DNA from: Phycisphaerae bacterium
GTDB taxonomy: Bacteria; Planctomycetota; Phycisphaerae; UBA1845; Fen-1342
DNA: 13,244 bases
Assembly: GCA_022842805.1 (NCBI GenBank)
Contig: JALHOX010000076.1
Coordinates: 1-13,244 of the forward strand
Reading direction: 5' to 3'
The notes below the pieces were generated by a model. That model saw only the letters and a list, made by a program, of their open reading frames with translations, was not told the origin of the DNA and made no database searches. Shown in pieces: positions 1 to 6,937 of this stretch (its first letter is position 1; each line of letters starts with the position of its first letter). The position numbers and the translations under genes are program-made.

Positions 1-1074
1 GCCGCCGCGCCGGATGAGCCGCCGCGCGTGCTGGAGGCCCAGGGGGCGATCGCGGCGATCGGCGCGTTGCAAGAGGCGTTGCAGGCGAAGATCGCGGAAG
101 CGCTGCAACTGGATTCGGCGGACGCCGGCCCGGCAGCTCCCGTAGCCGCCCCGCAGCACCAAGCGGCCTACGTCGGCGCGAAGCAGGCCTACCTGCGCGG
201 GGCGTATGAAGACGCGATCCGCGAGAGCGGCGCGGTCGTGGCGGCTGCGCCGGATTTCGCCGAGGCGGTGGCTCTGCTGGGCGTGTGCTGCGCCCGTGCG
301 GGGCGCTACGCGGAGGCAGAGCGGCATCATCGGCGGCTGGCGGAGATCGCGTCGGAGCGCGGTGATGTGCGCATGATGGTGGAGGCGCAGGCGAACCTGG
401 GCGTGATGCACTATTTCCAAGGGACTTATGACGCAGCGCTGACGCACTACACCGATGCGGCCCGCGATGCCGAGGCGTTCTCATTGCCCAGCGAGGCGGC
501 GCAGATCCACAACAATCTCGGATTCGTGCTGCTGCGGCTGGGAAGGCACGCCGAGGCGGAGGTGGCCTTTCGCAAGGCGATCGACATGCACCAGCGCTTC
601 GGCGCGGCGCTGGCGCTGATCGGGCCGTTTAACGGTCTGGGCAACGTTTTGACCTTCGCCGGCCGCTATGCGGAGGCTTCGGGCTACTTTCGGCGGGCGC
701 TGGCGCTCTCGCAGGAAATCGGCGACCGCACGAACATCGGCACGTCGCACATGAACCTCGGCCACTGCGCGGCGCTGCAGCGGCGCTTCGTCGAGGCCGG
801 CAGCGAGTTTGCGATGGCCTTAAACGCGCTGCAGGAGACCAGCTTCTGGAACGGCCTGGCGCGGCTCTACGAGTTAATGGCCGAAATGAACCAGCGGCTC
901 GGGCATTTTCGCGAGGCCCTGCGCTGCGCCGAGCAACGGGCCCAACTGGCCCGACAACACGGCAACAAGCGGATCGAATCGCTGGCGCTGGAGCAGCAGG
1001 CGCTGGCCCTGGCGGCGATGGGCCAGCACCCGCGAGCCGAAGAGGTCCGCGCCGCCGCCAAGCGCCTTGCCTGA
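1..1074 (+). CDS. TPR-repeat protein, 5' end outside the window
   Basis: The reading frame is open from base 1 and ends at a TGA at 1072-1074. A GTG at 28 is a possible start but has no ribosome site, and the frame continues upstream of it, so I treat the gene as 5'-truncated by the window. The protein is a solenoid of about eight tetratricopeptide repeats, roughly 36-40 residues each. They are recognisable by recurring turn motifs such as GAYEDA, GRYAEA, GTYDAA, GRHAEA, GRYAEA, RFVEA and HFREA. Several repeats end in a Gly-Asp or Gly-Asn turn, as in the long TPRs of signalling ATPases and kinases. An Ala/Pro-rich stretch (about bases 115-165) precedes the first repeat and probably links to an N-terminal domain that is not seen. 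TPR arrays mediate protein-protein contacts; the partner and specific role cannot be told. No terminator is evident after the stop. Confidence 0.85.
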   Translation, partial: AAAPDEPPRVLEAQGAIAAIGALQEALQAKIAEALQLDSADAGPAAPVAAPQHQAAYVGAKQAYLRGAYEDAIRESGAVVAAAPDFAEAVALLGVCCARAGRYAEAERHHRRLAEIASERGDVRMMVEAQANLGVMHYFQGTYDAALTHYTDAARDAEAFSLPSEAAQIHNNLGFVLLRLGRHAEAEVAFRKAIDMHQRFGAALALIGPFNGLGNVLTFAGRYAEASGYFRRALALSQEIGDRTNIGTSHMNLGHCAALQRRFVEAGSEFAMALNALQETSFWNGLARLYELMAEMNQRLGHFREALRCAEQRAQLARQHGNKRIESLALEQQALALAAMGQHPRAEEVRAAAKRLA

Positions 1075-1236
1075 CCCCCCTTCCCGCCGCATCGTGTATT
1101 TCTCTGTCGCGATCTGTCCGACCGTAGTGCAAGGCCCCGCGTCGCACGCGACAATGCCGGCTCGGTGTCGGGCTGCGCCCTGCACCCGAACAGGCGTCCA
1201 TACCTGAGACGCGTTGCGAAAGGCGAAGTACTCGGA
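1075..1236. other. Intergenic spacer, no clear promoter
   Basis: This 162-bp gap lies between the TPR gene and the ABC permease. I see a short inverted repeat (GTCGC-AC-GCGAC near 1141-1152) but no convincing -35/-10 pair and no T-tailed terminator. The permease could be read from a promoter here that differs from consensus or by read-through from the TPR gene. Confidence 0.4.
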
Positions 1237-2481
1237 ATGAACAAGACGTTGATGGTCGCGCGACACGAGTTTCTCGAAACCGTGATGACGCGCGCGTTTC
1301 TGATCGGCGCGGTGATCATGCCGCTGGCGATGGTCGGGCTGATTTTCGGCATGGAAAAGCTCATGAAGGCCGGTCAGTCCGAGAGCCTGCCGTTGCGCAA
1401 GATCGCCGTGACCGACGAAACCGGCGGCGATGTGCTGAAAGCGCTGCAGGATCAGGTGGCCGCGCACAACGCCGGTGACGCCAAGCGTCCGATCGAATTG
1501 GTGACCAGTGATGAGACGCCGGAGCAGTGGCGTGAGAAAGTGAAACGCGCCGAGTTGCACGCCCACCTGCGTGTGCCCGCCGGCGCTCTCACCAAAGGCG
1601 AGCCCGCGGAGTACGCCATTAGCGCGTCGCGGCTGGAGGAGCTCAAGAAGATTCGCACGATGGTGAACGAAGCCCTGGCCGTCGTGCGCTTCGCAAAGCA
1701 TGACCCGCCCATCGATCGGGCGATGATCGCGGCGTTGCAAATGCCGGTCGATTTGAACCAGATCGACGTGCGAACCGGCGAAAAGAGCGCGGGGCGCGAG
1801 CTCCCGCGTTTTCTCATGCCCTTTGTCTTCATGTTTTTGCTTTGGACCGCGACTTTCGGCATCGCGCAGGGGCTGTTGACGAGCGTCATCGACGAAAAAA
1901 GCACGCGCGTGATCGAGACGCTGCTCTCGGCCGTCAGCCCGATGCAGCTCATGACTGGAAAAATCCTCGGTCTCGTCGGGGTCGGGTTTCTGCTCGTTTG
2001 CGTCTGGCTCACGTGCGGCTACTTCGGCTTGCGGACCTACAACATGAGCGGGCTGCTCACCGGCGACAAGGTCTTCTACTTCGCGCTCTACTTCCTGCCG
2101 GCGTTCCTGCTCTACGCGGCGATTCTCGCGGCGATCGGATCGGCGTTTAACACGCTCAAAGAGGCGCAGTCGATGGTCGCGCCGGTGACGCTGCTGACCA
2201 TCACGCCGATGATGCTCTGGGCCGCACTGACCGAGTACCCGTCGTCTGTGCTGGCGGTCTCGCTGAGCTATATCCCGCCGATCACGCCCTTTGCGATGAT
2301 GCTGCGGCTCTGCGCCGATCCGAACATCCCGCTGTGGCAGATCATCTCCACGCTCGCCCTGCTGTGGGCCTCGGCGATTTTCATGATCTGGGTCGCGGCC
2401 AAGGTGTTCCGCATCGGCATCCTGATGTATGGCAAGCCGCCGTCGCCGCGGGAGATTTTGAAGTGGCTGGCGCAGAGCTGA
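1237..2481 (+). CDS. ABC-2 family transporter permease (NatB-like)
   Basis: This 414-residue inner-membrane protein is the membrane half of an ABC exporter of the NatB/ABC-2 type. It has one N-terminal membrane segment (about residues 20-40), a soluble extracytoplasmic domain (about 42-190), then a cluster of segments near 192-214, 243-265, 278-302, 311-331, 337-357 and 366-390. The cytoplasmic stretch EKSTRVIETLLSAVSP (220-235) followed by a GKILG turn, and the C-terminal GKPPSPREILKW, are typical of this family. The frame reaches back to a GTG at 1165, but I chose the ATG at 1237 because it directly precedes the amphipathic helix and first membrane segment and has AAGG-type ribosome-site bases about 10 nt upstream. 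No ATP-binding subunit lies beside it, although such permeases are often encoded next to one. The substrate is unknown; sodium, drug or peptide export are the usual family roles. Confidence 0.85.
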   Translation: MNKTLMVARHEFLETVMTRAFLIGAVIMPLAMVGLIFGMEKLMKAGQSESLPLRKIAVTDETGGDVLKALQDQVAAHNAGDAKRPIELVTSDETPEQWREKVKRAELHAHLRVPAGALTKGEPAEYAISASRLEELKKIRTMVNEALAVVRFAKHDPPIDRAMIAALQMPVDLNQIDVRTGEKSAGRELPRFLMPFVFMFLLWTATFGIAQGLLTSVIDEKSTRVIETLLSAVSPMQLMTGKILGLVGVGFLLVCVWLTCGYFGLRTYNMSGLLTGDKVFYFALYFLPAFLLYAAILAAIGSAFNTLKEAQSMVAPVTLLTITPMMLWAALTEYPSSVLAVSLSYIPPITPFAMMLRLCADPNIPLWQIISTLALLWASAIFMIWVAAKVFRIGILMYGKPPSPREILKWLAQS

Positions 2482-2532
2482 GGAAAATTGGGTCGCGATT
2501 CAGCCCGATTGGGGGCCCTTTTTTCCTCGCGC

Positions 2533-2561
2533 TTGAAACCCGCCGGGCACGGCTCTATTCT
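2533..2561 (+). promoter_or_regulatory. Sigma70-like promoter for the OmpA-type lipoprotein
   Basis: TTGAAA at 2533-2538 and TATTCT at 2556-2561 are separated by exactly 17 bases, a good match to the housekeeping consensus in otherwise GC-rich DNA. Transcription would start near 2568, giving a leader of about 100 nt before the ATG at 2671. Predicted from sequence only. Confidence 0.55.
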
Positions 2562-2601
2562 GCCCCGCGCTAGTGGGTGGCGAATGTTTGGCGCGGGATT
2601 G

Positions 2602-2640
2602 TCTCGCGACGCGAGAACCCCTGGGAGCACGGCTGCTCCC
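2602..2640 (+). promoter_or_regulatory. Two hairpins in the leader of the OmpA-type lipoprotein
   Basis: The predicted leader holds two adjacent perfect inverted repeats. TCTCGCG (2602-2608) pairs with CGCGAGA (2610-2616); sterically the top must open to leave a loop. GGGAGCA (2623-2629) pairs with TGCTCCC (2634-2640) around a CGGC loop. They lie 16 nt or more upstream of the ribosome-binding site (GGAGAGAGG at 2656-2664), so they leave it free. They may stabilise the mRNA or act as an operator; no known riboswitch class is recognised. Confidence 0.4.
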
Positions 2641-2670
2641 TCTGCAAATCTTCATGGAGAGAGGTCGACG

Positions 2671-3375
2671 ATGGTCGGGCTGACGCGCGCGGTCGGGCTC
2701 ACGGCTCTGGTGAGCGCAATGCTGTTGGTTGGGTGCAATGCGGAAGAACCTCAGATTCTCGGCTTGCAGGCGACGGTCGAGTCGCTCGAGCAGGAGAATG
2801 AGCGGTTGAAGGCGGACATCCAATCGGCCATGGCTGAGCGCGACGCTGCGCGCAACCGCATGGGCGAACTGGAAAACCTGTTGAACGACTGCCGTCGGCG
2901 GTTGTCGGAGCGGCCGATCGAAGCGCCGACCGTGACGAACATTCCGACGCAGGCGCCGGTACAGCGCGGCGTGGGGGACAACGTGTGGACGGAATCCGGA
3001 AACGTCGCCCTGCTGACCCTGCAACAGGACATTCTGTTTGATGCGGGTCGTGCCACGCTGAAGCCTGGCGCTGCCGCCACGATCCAGCAGGTTGCCGGTG
3101 CGCTGAGCGGTCAATACGCCGGCCGTCTGGTGCTGGTCATCGGCCACACCGACAGCGACCCGATTCGCAAGACCAAGAACCTGTGGGAAGACAACCTCGA
3201 TCTAAGCTGCAATCGCGCCATGACCGTCGTCCGCGAGCTTTATCGCGCCGGCGTGCCGGCTCGCAGCCTGATCGCCGCCGGTCAGGGCGAACACAACCCG
3301 CGCCGGGACGGCTCGACCAACGACGACAAGCGCATGAATCGTCGCGTCGAAGTCGTGGCCATCAATCGCGGATAA
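2671..3375 (+). CDS. OmpA/Pal-type peptidoglycan-binding lipoprotein
   Basis: This 234-residue protein is predicted to sit in the outer membrane by a lipid anchor and hold the peptidoglycan. The signal peptide ends in a lipobox LVGC with Cys22. Residues about 28-80 form a heptad-rich coiled coil, followed by a Pro/Thr linker (82-105). The OmpA C-terminal domain spans about 112-234. It contains the diaminopimelate-contacting Asp of the GHTD motif (D161) and the Arg of LSCNRA (R182), corresponding to OmpA Asp271 and Arg286, and ends with the conserved NRRVE. The segment between D161 and R182 is longer than in E. coli OmpA and resembles the variant with an N-x-W insertion. The ATG at 2671 is chosen because it has a strong ribosome site and starts the signal peptide; the frame extends upstream without either. 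It appears monocistronic, with its own promoter and terminator. Confidence 0.9.
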   Translation: MVGLTRAVGLTALVSAMLLVGCNAEEPQILGLQATVESLEQENERLKADIQSAMAERDAARNRMGELENLLNDCRRRLSERPIEAPTVTNIPTQAPVQRGVGDNVWTESGNVALLTLQQDILFDAGRATLKPGAAATIQQVAGALSGQYAGRLVLVIGHTDSDPIRKTKNLWEDNLDLSCNRAMTVVRELYRAGVPARSLIAAGQGEHNPRRDGSTNDDKRMNRRVEVVAINRG

Positions 3376-3402
3376 CCGCGAACTCGGCAGAGGGGCAAAA
3401 TA

Positions 3403-3439
3403 GAAGCCCGCCGCTCGGATCGACCGTGCGGCGGGCTTC
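3403..3439. terminator. Bidirectional terminator between convergent genes
   Basis: GAAGCCCGCCGC (3403-3414) and GCGGCGGGCTTC (3428-3439) form a perfect 12-bp stem. A further CGG/CCG pairing inside (3416-3418 with 3424-3426) leaves a 5-nt loop. On the minus strand the stem is followed by a T-rich run (CTATTTTG), a good intrinsic terminator for the lipoprotein gene ending at 3466. On the plus strand the T-content is weaker, but the stem probably also ends the OmpA-type transcript. Confidence 0.85.
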
Positions 3440-3465
3440 CGTCGTTGATGGGGGGACAGGCGCGA

Positions 3466-4755
3466 TCAGGGCAAGAGGATCAGCGCCAGGCGCTGGTCCA
3501 GTGTTGTGAACGCACAGGCCTCGTCGGTCGCGACGACATTCGAGCCGAAAATCCCTGCTTCATCGTTATCTTCGGGATCCTCCAGCGTCTTGAATGCGCC
3601 GCCGTTCACGCTCACCTGGAGATATTCGGCGATGTTCGCCGCCGTCCCGTCGCCGGCGATGAAGCGATACTTGCCGTTCGAGGTGATCGCGACGGTTTGC
3701 CCGTAGCCGAACAACCCCTGGTCGGGGTCGTTGTTCTTGATCGCTTTGTCGGTGGTCGAAATCAGGGTGAACTCCGGCCCGTTCGCCCCAATCTGGCCGA
3801 AGACGCTGCGATACTGGGTGTTGGTATTGATGTCGGCATCGGTCTGCTCGACGAAATAGCCAAAGAACCCATCGCGCAGGAAGACGTCTTCCGGCGCGGA
3901 GGGATTTTGAGCGAGGTTGTAGACCAGCCCGCCGCTCAGATCGGCGAGGCGCGTCACATCCCGACCGTCGCTGACACCCTCATGATCGTGGTAAAGCACG
4001 AATCGATCTTCGAGGAAGATCGAGATCGAATTGGATATCCCGCCTTCGCCGGACAGGTCGAAGACCTGCGGAGCGCCGGTGGGGTCGTCGAAGCTGTAGA
4101 GGTAGACCGAGTCGACGACCTGCACGATGAATTCGCGATTTTCCGCGTCGACGGCGCACTGCGGCCGCTCTCCGCTGCGCGATCCGGTCGGAGTGGGCGG
4201 CGTCTGTGTAAAGCTGGTGATCGTCGGCGGATTGGTCGTGCAGTCGATCAGCTTGATCGGAAGCCCGTCGCTGACCTTGGTCGCGTCCGCGAGCGTGACG
4301 GCGTAGTCGCCATCGGACCAAAACTCGTCCAGCAGCGCGCTGCCGCTGGCGAGCGCGAGCGTGTTGTTCGGGACGGTGACGAGCGTGTCGGTGGCGGTGT
4401 CGTAGAAATAGACGCTGCCGTCAAACTCGCGGGCCAGGATCCACGTTCCCGCGACGTTAAAGCCGGATGACATGAGGCTGAGCGAATTCGAGAGATTGAT
4501 CGCGCTGGCGACGGAACCCTTGCGAACGAAATTGATCCCGCTGCCGGAATCGACGCCGAACGCCACGAATCCGCGGCCGACTTTCAGTTCGCCGTCGACG
4601 ATATGGTCGGTGACGATCACCTGCAGATTTCCGCCGCCGCTGCCGTTCCCGTTTCCGTTTCCGTCCCCGCCTGCGGGCGGCTGCGGGCACCCGCCGACGC
4701 TGAGTGCCGCAAGCGCAAGGCTTCCCGCCGCAAAGGCGGTTCGTTGTCCAAGCAT
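3466..4755 (-). CDS. Lipoprotein of unknown function with Gly-Asn linker
   Basis: This 429-residue exported protein has a hydrophobic signal (residues 7-22) and a lipobox VGGC with Cys23. Next comes a Gly/Asn/Ser/Asp-rich low-complexity linker (about 28-43), a common spacer behind lipid anchors in planctomycetes. The rest is rich in beta-strand-like segments with aromatic and Asp/Gly turns such as FDGSVYFYD, DSVYLYSFDD and LEDRFVLYHD, which suggests a beta-propeller-like fold; I cannot name a family. Four cysteines lie in the mature part. The frame is open back to 4992, but I chose the ATG at 4755 because it starts the signal peptide and has a GGAG 11 nt upstream. An ATG at 4782 in the same frame lacks a ribosome site. 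It converges on the OmpA-type gene and is divergent from the hydrolase, so it is transcribed alone. Confidence 0.85.
   Translation of the reverse strand: MLGQRTAFAAGSLALAALSVGGCPQPPAGGDGNGNGNGSGGGNLQVIVTDHIVDGELKVGRGFVAFGVDSGSGINFVRKGSVASAINLSNSLSLMSSGFNVAGTWILAREFDGSVYFYDTATDTLVTVPNNTLALASGSALLDEFWSDGDYAVTLADATKVSDGLPIKLIDCTTNPPTITSFTQTPPTPTGSRSGERPQCAVDAENREFIVQVVDSVYLYSFDDPTGAPQVFDLSGEGGISNSISIFLEDRFVLYHDHEGVSDGRDVTRLADLSGGLVYNLAQNPSAPEDVFLRDGFFGYFVEQTDADINTNTQYRSVFGQIGANGPEFTLISTTDKAIKNNDPDQGLFGYGQTVAITSNGKYRFIAGDGTAANIAEYLQVSVNGGAFKTLEDPEDNDEAGIFGSNVVATDEACAFTTLDQRLALILLP
4618..4677 (-). repeat. Short-unit repeat encoding the Gly-Asn linker
   Basis: Around 4643-4666 the DNA is a degenerate hexamer array of GTTCCC, GTTTCC and GTCCCC units on the plus strand. 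It encodes alternating Gly and Asn right after the lipidated cysteine. Such arrays can gain or lose units by slippage, changing the linker length without a frameshift. Confidence 0.6.
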
Positions 4756-4780
4756 GGTTCCGAGGTCTCCGAGAGGTTCC

Positions 4781-4823
4781 ATACTCGACGCCGACGATGC
4801 ACGTGCGTTCGCGGGTCGAGTAT
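4781..4823. promoter_or_regulatory. 43-bp nested palindrome upstream of the lipoprotein
   Basis: ATACTCGAC (4781-4789) and GTCGAGTAT (4815-4823) are perfect 9-bp inverted repeats. Between them is the palindrome GCACGTGC (4799-4806), whose centre is within half a base of the outer pair's centre. This is either a dyad operator or a leader hairpin for the gene starting at 4755. The minor ATG at 4782 overlaps its edge. Confidence 0.5.
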
Positions 4824-4827
4824 TCGT

Positions 4828-4845
4828 CGCTATCGTCAGATAGCG
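4828..4845. promoter_or_regulatory. Perfect 7-bp hairpin next to the palindrome
   Basis: CGCTATC (4828-4834) pairs with GATAGCG (4839-4845) around a 4-nt loop, only 4 bp from the 43-bp palindrome. There is no T-run on either side, so a terminator is unlikely. Together the two elements look like a structured leader or a compound operator. Confidence 0.4.
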
Positions 4846-5069
4846 CGAATGGCCGCCGACGGGGGCAAGGATTTCGGGAGTGCGCAGTTTTCGCCGCTGC
4901 GCAGGAAGGACGCCTCGCTGCCGACTGCCCGGCCCCCACTTTGCTCGCCACGCCATTCTCGGACTTCGGCTGCTCAACTCGTCGTAGATCATCCACCGAC
5001 CGCCAAAACCGGCAATACTGAGCGATCAGAGGCGTATACATACGGGTGGACCGCGCCTGGGAGCTTGAG

Positions 5070-6053
5070 ATGATTCGTACGGTGAGTTGGGTCGTACTCG
5101 CGAGTGCGTTGCTCGCGATGAGCCGCTGCGGGAGTCCGCAGACGGTCGATCGCGGAGGCGCAAACGCCGGCGAGGCGCTCGAGGCGGGCACGCACCGGCG
5201 GCAGATCGACGCCGCCGGCCATCGCTGGACGTACGAACTACATATTCCGGCGAAGAACGCCGGCACACCGCGAGCGCTGGTGCTCGTGCTGCACGGGGCG
5301 GGCGGCAGCGGCGGGTTGTACCTCGAGAAAAACGGCTGGCGAGCCAAGGCCGACGCAGCGGGTTTCATCGTGCTGGCGCCCGACGGCCTGCCCGCTCGCC
5401 CGCAGCGTGATGCAGATTTCTTTTCCAACCCCCGGCTCTGGAACAGCGGACAACTCGATACGCGCTCGCCGCGAGCGGCGGTCGACGATCTGGCGTTCTT
5501 TGACGCTTTGCTCGACGAAGTCGCGCTGCTGATCGACGTCGACCCCGCCCGCGTCTATGTGTGCGGCCATTCCAATGGCGCGGGCATGACCTATCGCCTC
5601 GCCGCCGAGCGCTCGAAGCGCTTCGCCGCGGCGGCGATGGTCAACGGCTTCTGCTGGATCGAAGGCGTCGCCGCCGAGCGAGCCATCCCCTCGCTCGCGA
5701 TTCACGGCGAACTCGACCCGCTGGTGCCGATCGAGGGCGGCGAAAGCGAACTGCCCTGGGGCAAGCGCACCATGCCGCCGGTCCGCACATCGCTGGAGCG
5801 CTGGAGCGGCGTACTGGGCTGCAAGGCCGCCGCGCGCGAGGTTTCCGACGAGAATCGCGTGCGCACCGTCGAATACGCGGGCTGTCGCGACAAGGCGATC
5901 TTTCGCGTGCTGTACATCGCCGATCACGGTCACTCGTGGCCGGGCGGCAGCAACGACCGGGTCGGCCGACGCTGGCAGGGCGCGGCGAGCGATGCGCTCA
6001 ACGCGACCGATGCGGTCTGGAGTTTCTTCGAAGCGCCGACCGCCGCCCGCTAG
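5070..6053 (+). CDS. Secreted alpha/beta hydrolase, PHB depolymerase/LpqC esterase family
   Basis: This 327-residue esterase-type enzyme is probably exported to the periplasm or cell surface. The N-terminal segment (residues 1-19) is hydrophobic. A Cys20 follows but is preceded by Arg, which is not a normal lipobox. The fold markers are in order: oxyanion-hole loop HGAGGS (75-80), nucleophile elbow GHSNG with Ser168, catalytic Asp216 in GELDPLVP, and catalytic His288 in DHGHSWPGG. This arrangement matches the PHB-depolymerase/feruloyl-esterase-like family (COG3509). The actual substrate, such as polyester, a feruloyl or acetyl ester on polysaccharide, or other, cannot be read from sequence. 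The ATG at 5070 is preferred over a GTG at 5046 because GGAG lies 6 nt upstream. It appears monocistronic and converges on the PilZ operon. Confidence 0.88.
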   Translation: MIRTVSWVVLASALLAMSRCGSPQTVDRGGANAGEALEAGTHRRQIDAAGHRWTYELHIPAKNAGTPRALVLVLHGAGGSGGLYLEKNGWRAKADAAGFIVLAPDGLPARPQRDADFFSNPRLWNSGQLDTRSPRAAVDDLAFFDALLDEVALLIDVDPARVYVCGHSNGAGMTYRLAAERSKRFAAAAMVNGFCWIEGVAAERAIPSLAIHGELDPLVPIEGGESELPWGKRTMPPVRTSLERWSGVLGCKAAAREVSDENRVRTVEYAGCRDKAIFRVLYIADHGHSWPGGSNDRVGRRWQGAASDALNATDAVWSFFEAPTAAR

Positions 6054-6094
6054 GCGTGGTCCGCTCTGCGGGGCTCGGAGCCGCTGAAAAGAAA

Positions 6095-6118
6095 AGTGCG
6101 GGCAAGAACGCCCGCACT
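6095..6118. terminator. Terminator between the hydrolase and the PilZ operon
   Basis: AGTGCGGGC (6095-6103) and GCCCGCACT (6110-6118) form a perfect 9-bp stem with an AAGAAC loop. Read on the minus strand the stem runs into TTTTCTTTTC, a classic intrinsic terminator about 37 bp past the last PilZ gene. On the plus strand no T-run follows, so its effect on the hydrolase transcript is less sure. Confidence 0.85.
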
Positions 6119-6154
6119 CCCCAACCCCAATCAATTTCTCAGGCAATCGACCCG

Positions 6155-6937
6155 TCAGCGATTCCAGTGCGCCACGCCCGAGAGCAGGCTGTTGCGATGG
6201 AAGCGCTGCACGCAACCGGCCAGCCGCTGCAGCGCCAGCCGACCGTCGACCGTCAGCTCCAGGCCGATGAACTGAATCGCAACGCCGAGCTGGCCATACT
6301 GATCGCGGCGCGATCCGCGATAGCGGGCGTCGATCGAGAGCGGCGGCTTGCCGTCGCCCAGTTGCAACTCGACGCCCAGCGTCTTGTTCTCAGCCCACTC
6401 CGGCACTTCGCTCTGGTTGACGCGCAAAAACGCGCCGCCGCAGGAGATGTCGGTTAGTTGGCCGGTGAGCGTCGGTTCGGCCGTCTCGGCCTCCTCGCGC
6501 ATCGAGATGCCGTTTGGCCAGACTTTCGCGAGGAGCACCTGCGACTCAGGAATCGGCGTGCGGTAATAGACGCGCCGCTGCAGCTCGGTGAGCGTGTCGG
6601 GCCAACGATAGCGCACGGCCGAGATGCTCGTACGGTTTTCGAGCATGAAGTGGCCGCGGGCGTGCACGGTCGTCGCGAAAAGCACCTTGCGACTGCGATA
6701 GCGGAACGAGACGCCGACGAAGCGGCCCGGCCCCAATTCGGGAAGCGGCGTGCCGTCGATCGAGACGTAGTCGAGCACGAAGTACTGGCTGCGCGGGTCG
6801 CGCTCCAGGAAGCGCGACTTGAAGTTGATCCACTCGTTGTTCTCGTGGATCGAGAGCGAGGCGATGGCGCGGTCGCGGACCGCCTGATCAAAAATGTCGG
6901 TCATCTCGCGCGCGGCGAGCGTACGTCGGGCGGTCAT
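6155..6937 (-). CDS. PilZ-domain protein 3 (YcgR-like), motifs intact
   Basis: This 260-residue cytoplasmic protein is the last gene of a three-PilZ operon. The N-terminal half (about residues 13-118) resembles the YcgR-type N-terminal beta-barrel. A C-terminal PilZ domain follows, with RxxxR at R122-R126 in QRRVYYRTP and DxSxxG at D163-S165-G168 in DISCGG. Both cyclic-di-GMP contact motifs are therefore complete, and I infer it binds the dinucleotide. YcgR-like proteins act on flagellar or other surface machinery, but no such gene is in the window. The ATG at 6937 overlaps the TGA of the preceding gene (ATGA) and has GGAGG 7 nt upstream, which fixes the start and implies translational coupling. 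The transcript ends at the hairpin at 6095-6118. Confidence 0.85.
   Translation of the reverse strand: MTARRTLAAREMTDIFDQAVRDRAIASLSIHENNEWINFKSRFLERDPRSQYFVLDYVSIDGTPLPELGPGRFVGVSFRYRSRKVLFATTVHARGHFMLENRTSISAVRYRWPDTLTELQRRVYYRTPIPESQVLLAKVWPNGISMREEAETAEPTLTGQLTDISCGGAFLRVNQSEVPEWAENKTLGVELQLGDGKPPLSIDARYRGSRRDQYGQLGVAIQFIGLELTVDGRLALQRLAGCVQRFHRNSLLSGVAHWNR

Larger units (their letters stand above)
4756..5069. other. Divergent intergenic region with palindromes
   Basis: This 314-bp gap separates two divergently read genes and should hold both promoters. For the hydrolase a TATACA at 5035-5040 could be a -10 box, but I see no matching -35. For the minus-strand lipoprotein no box pair is convincing. 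The half nearest the lipoprotein carries the inverted repeats listed separately. Open frames crossing the region have no ribosome sites and I do not call them genes. Confidence 0.5.

Noticed and set aside
3445..4470. Long plus-strand open frame (341 codons) opposite the Gly-Asn lipoprotein gene
   Set aside because: It is antisense to a gene with a clear signal peptide, lipobox and ribosome site. Its translation is a shadow without recognisable domains, and it runs through the terminator's flank.
4643..4666. Tandem short repeats as a possible CRISPR or phase-variation tract
   Set aside because: Units are only 6 bp and lie in frame within a linker, with no spacers, so they are not a CRISPR array and cannot switch the frame.
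5238..6215. Minus-strand open frame of 325 codons opposite the hydrolase
   Set aside because: The plus strand shows a full catalytic triad in family order; the antisense frame crosses the terminator at 6095-6118 and lacks any motif.
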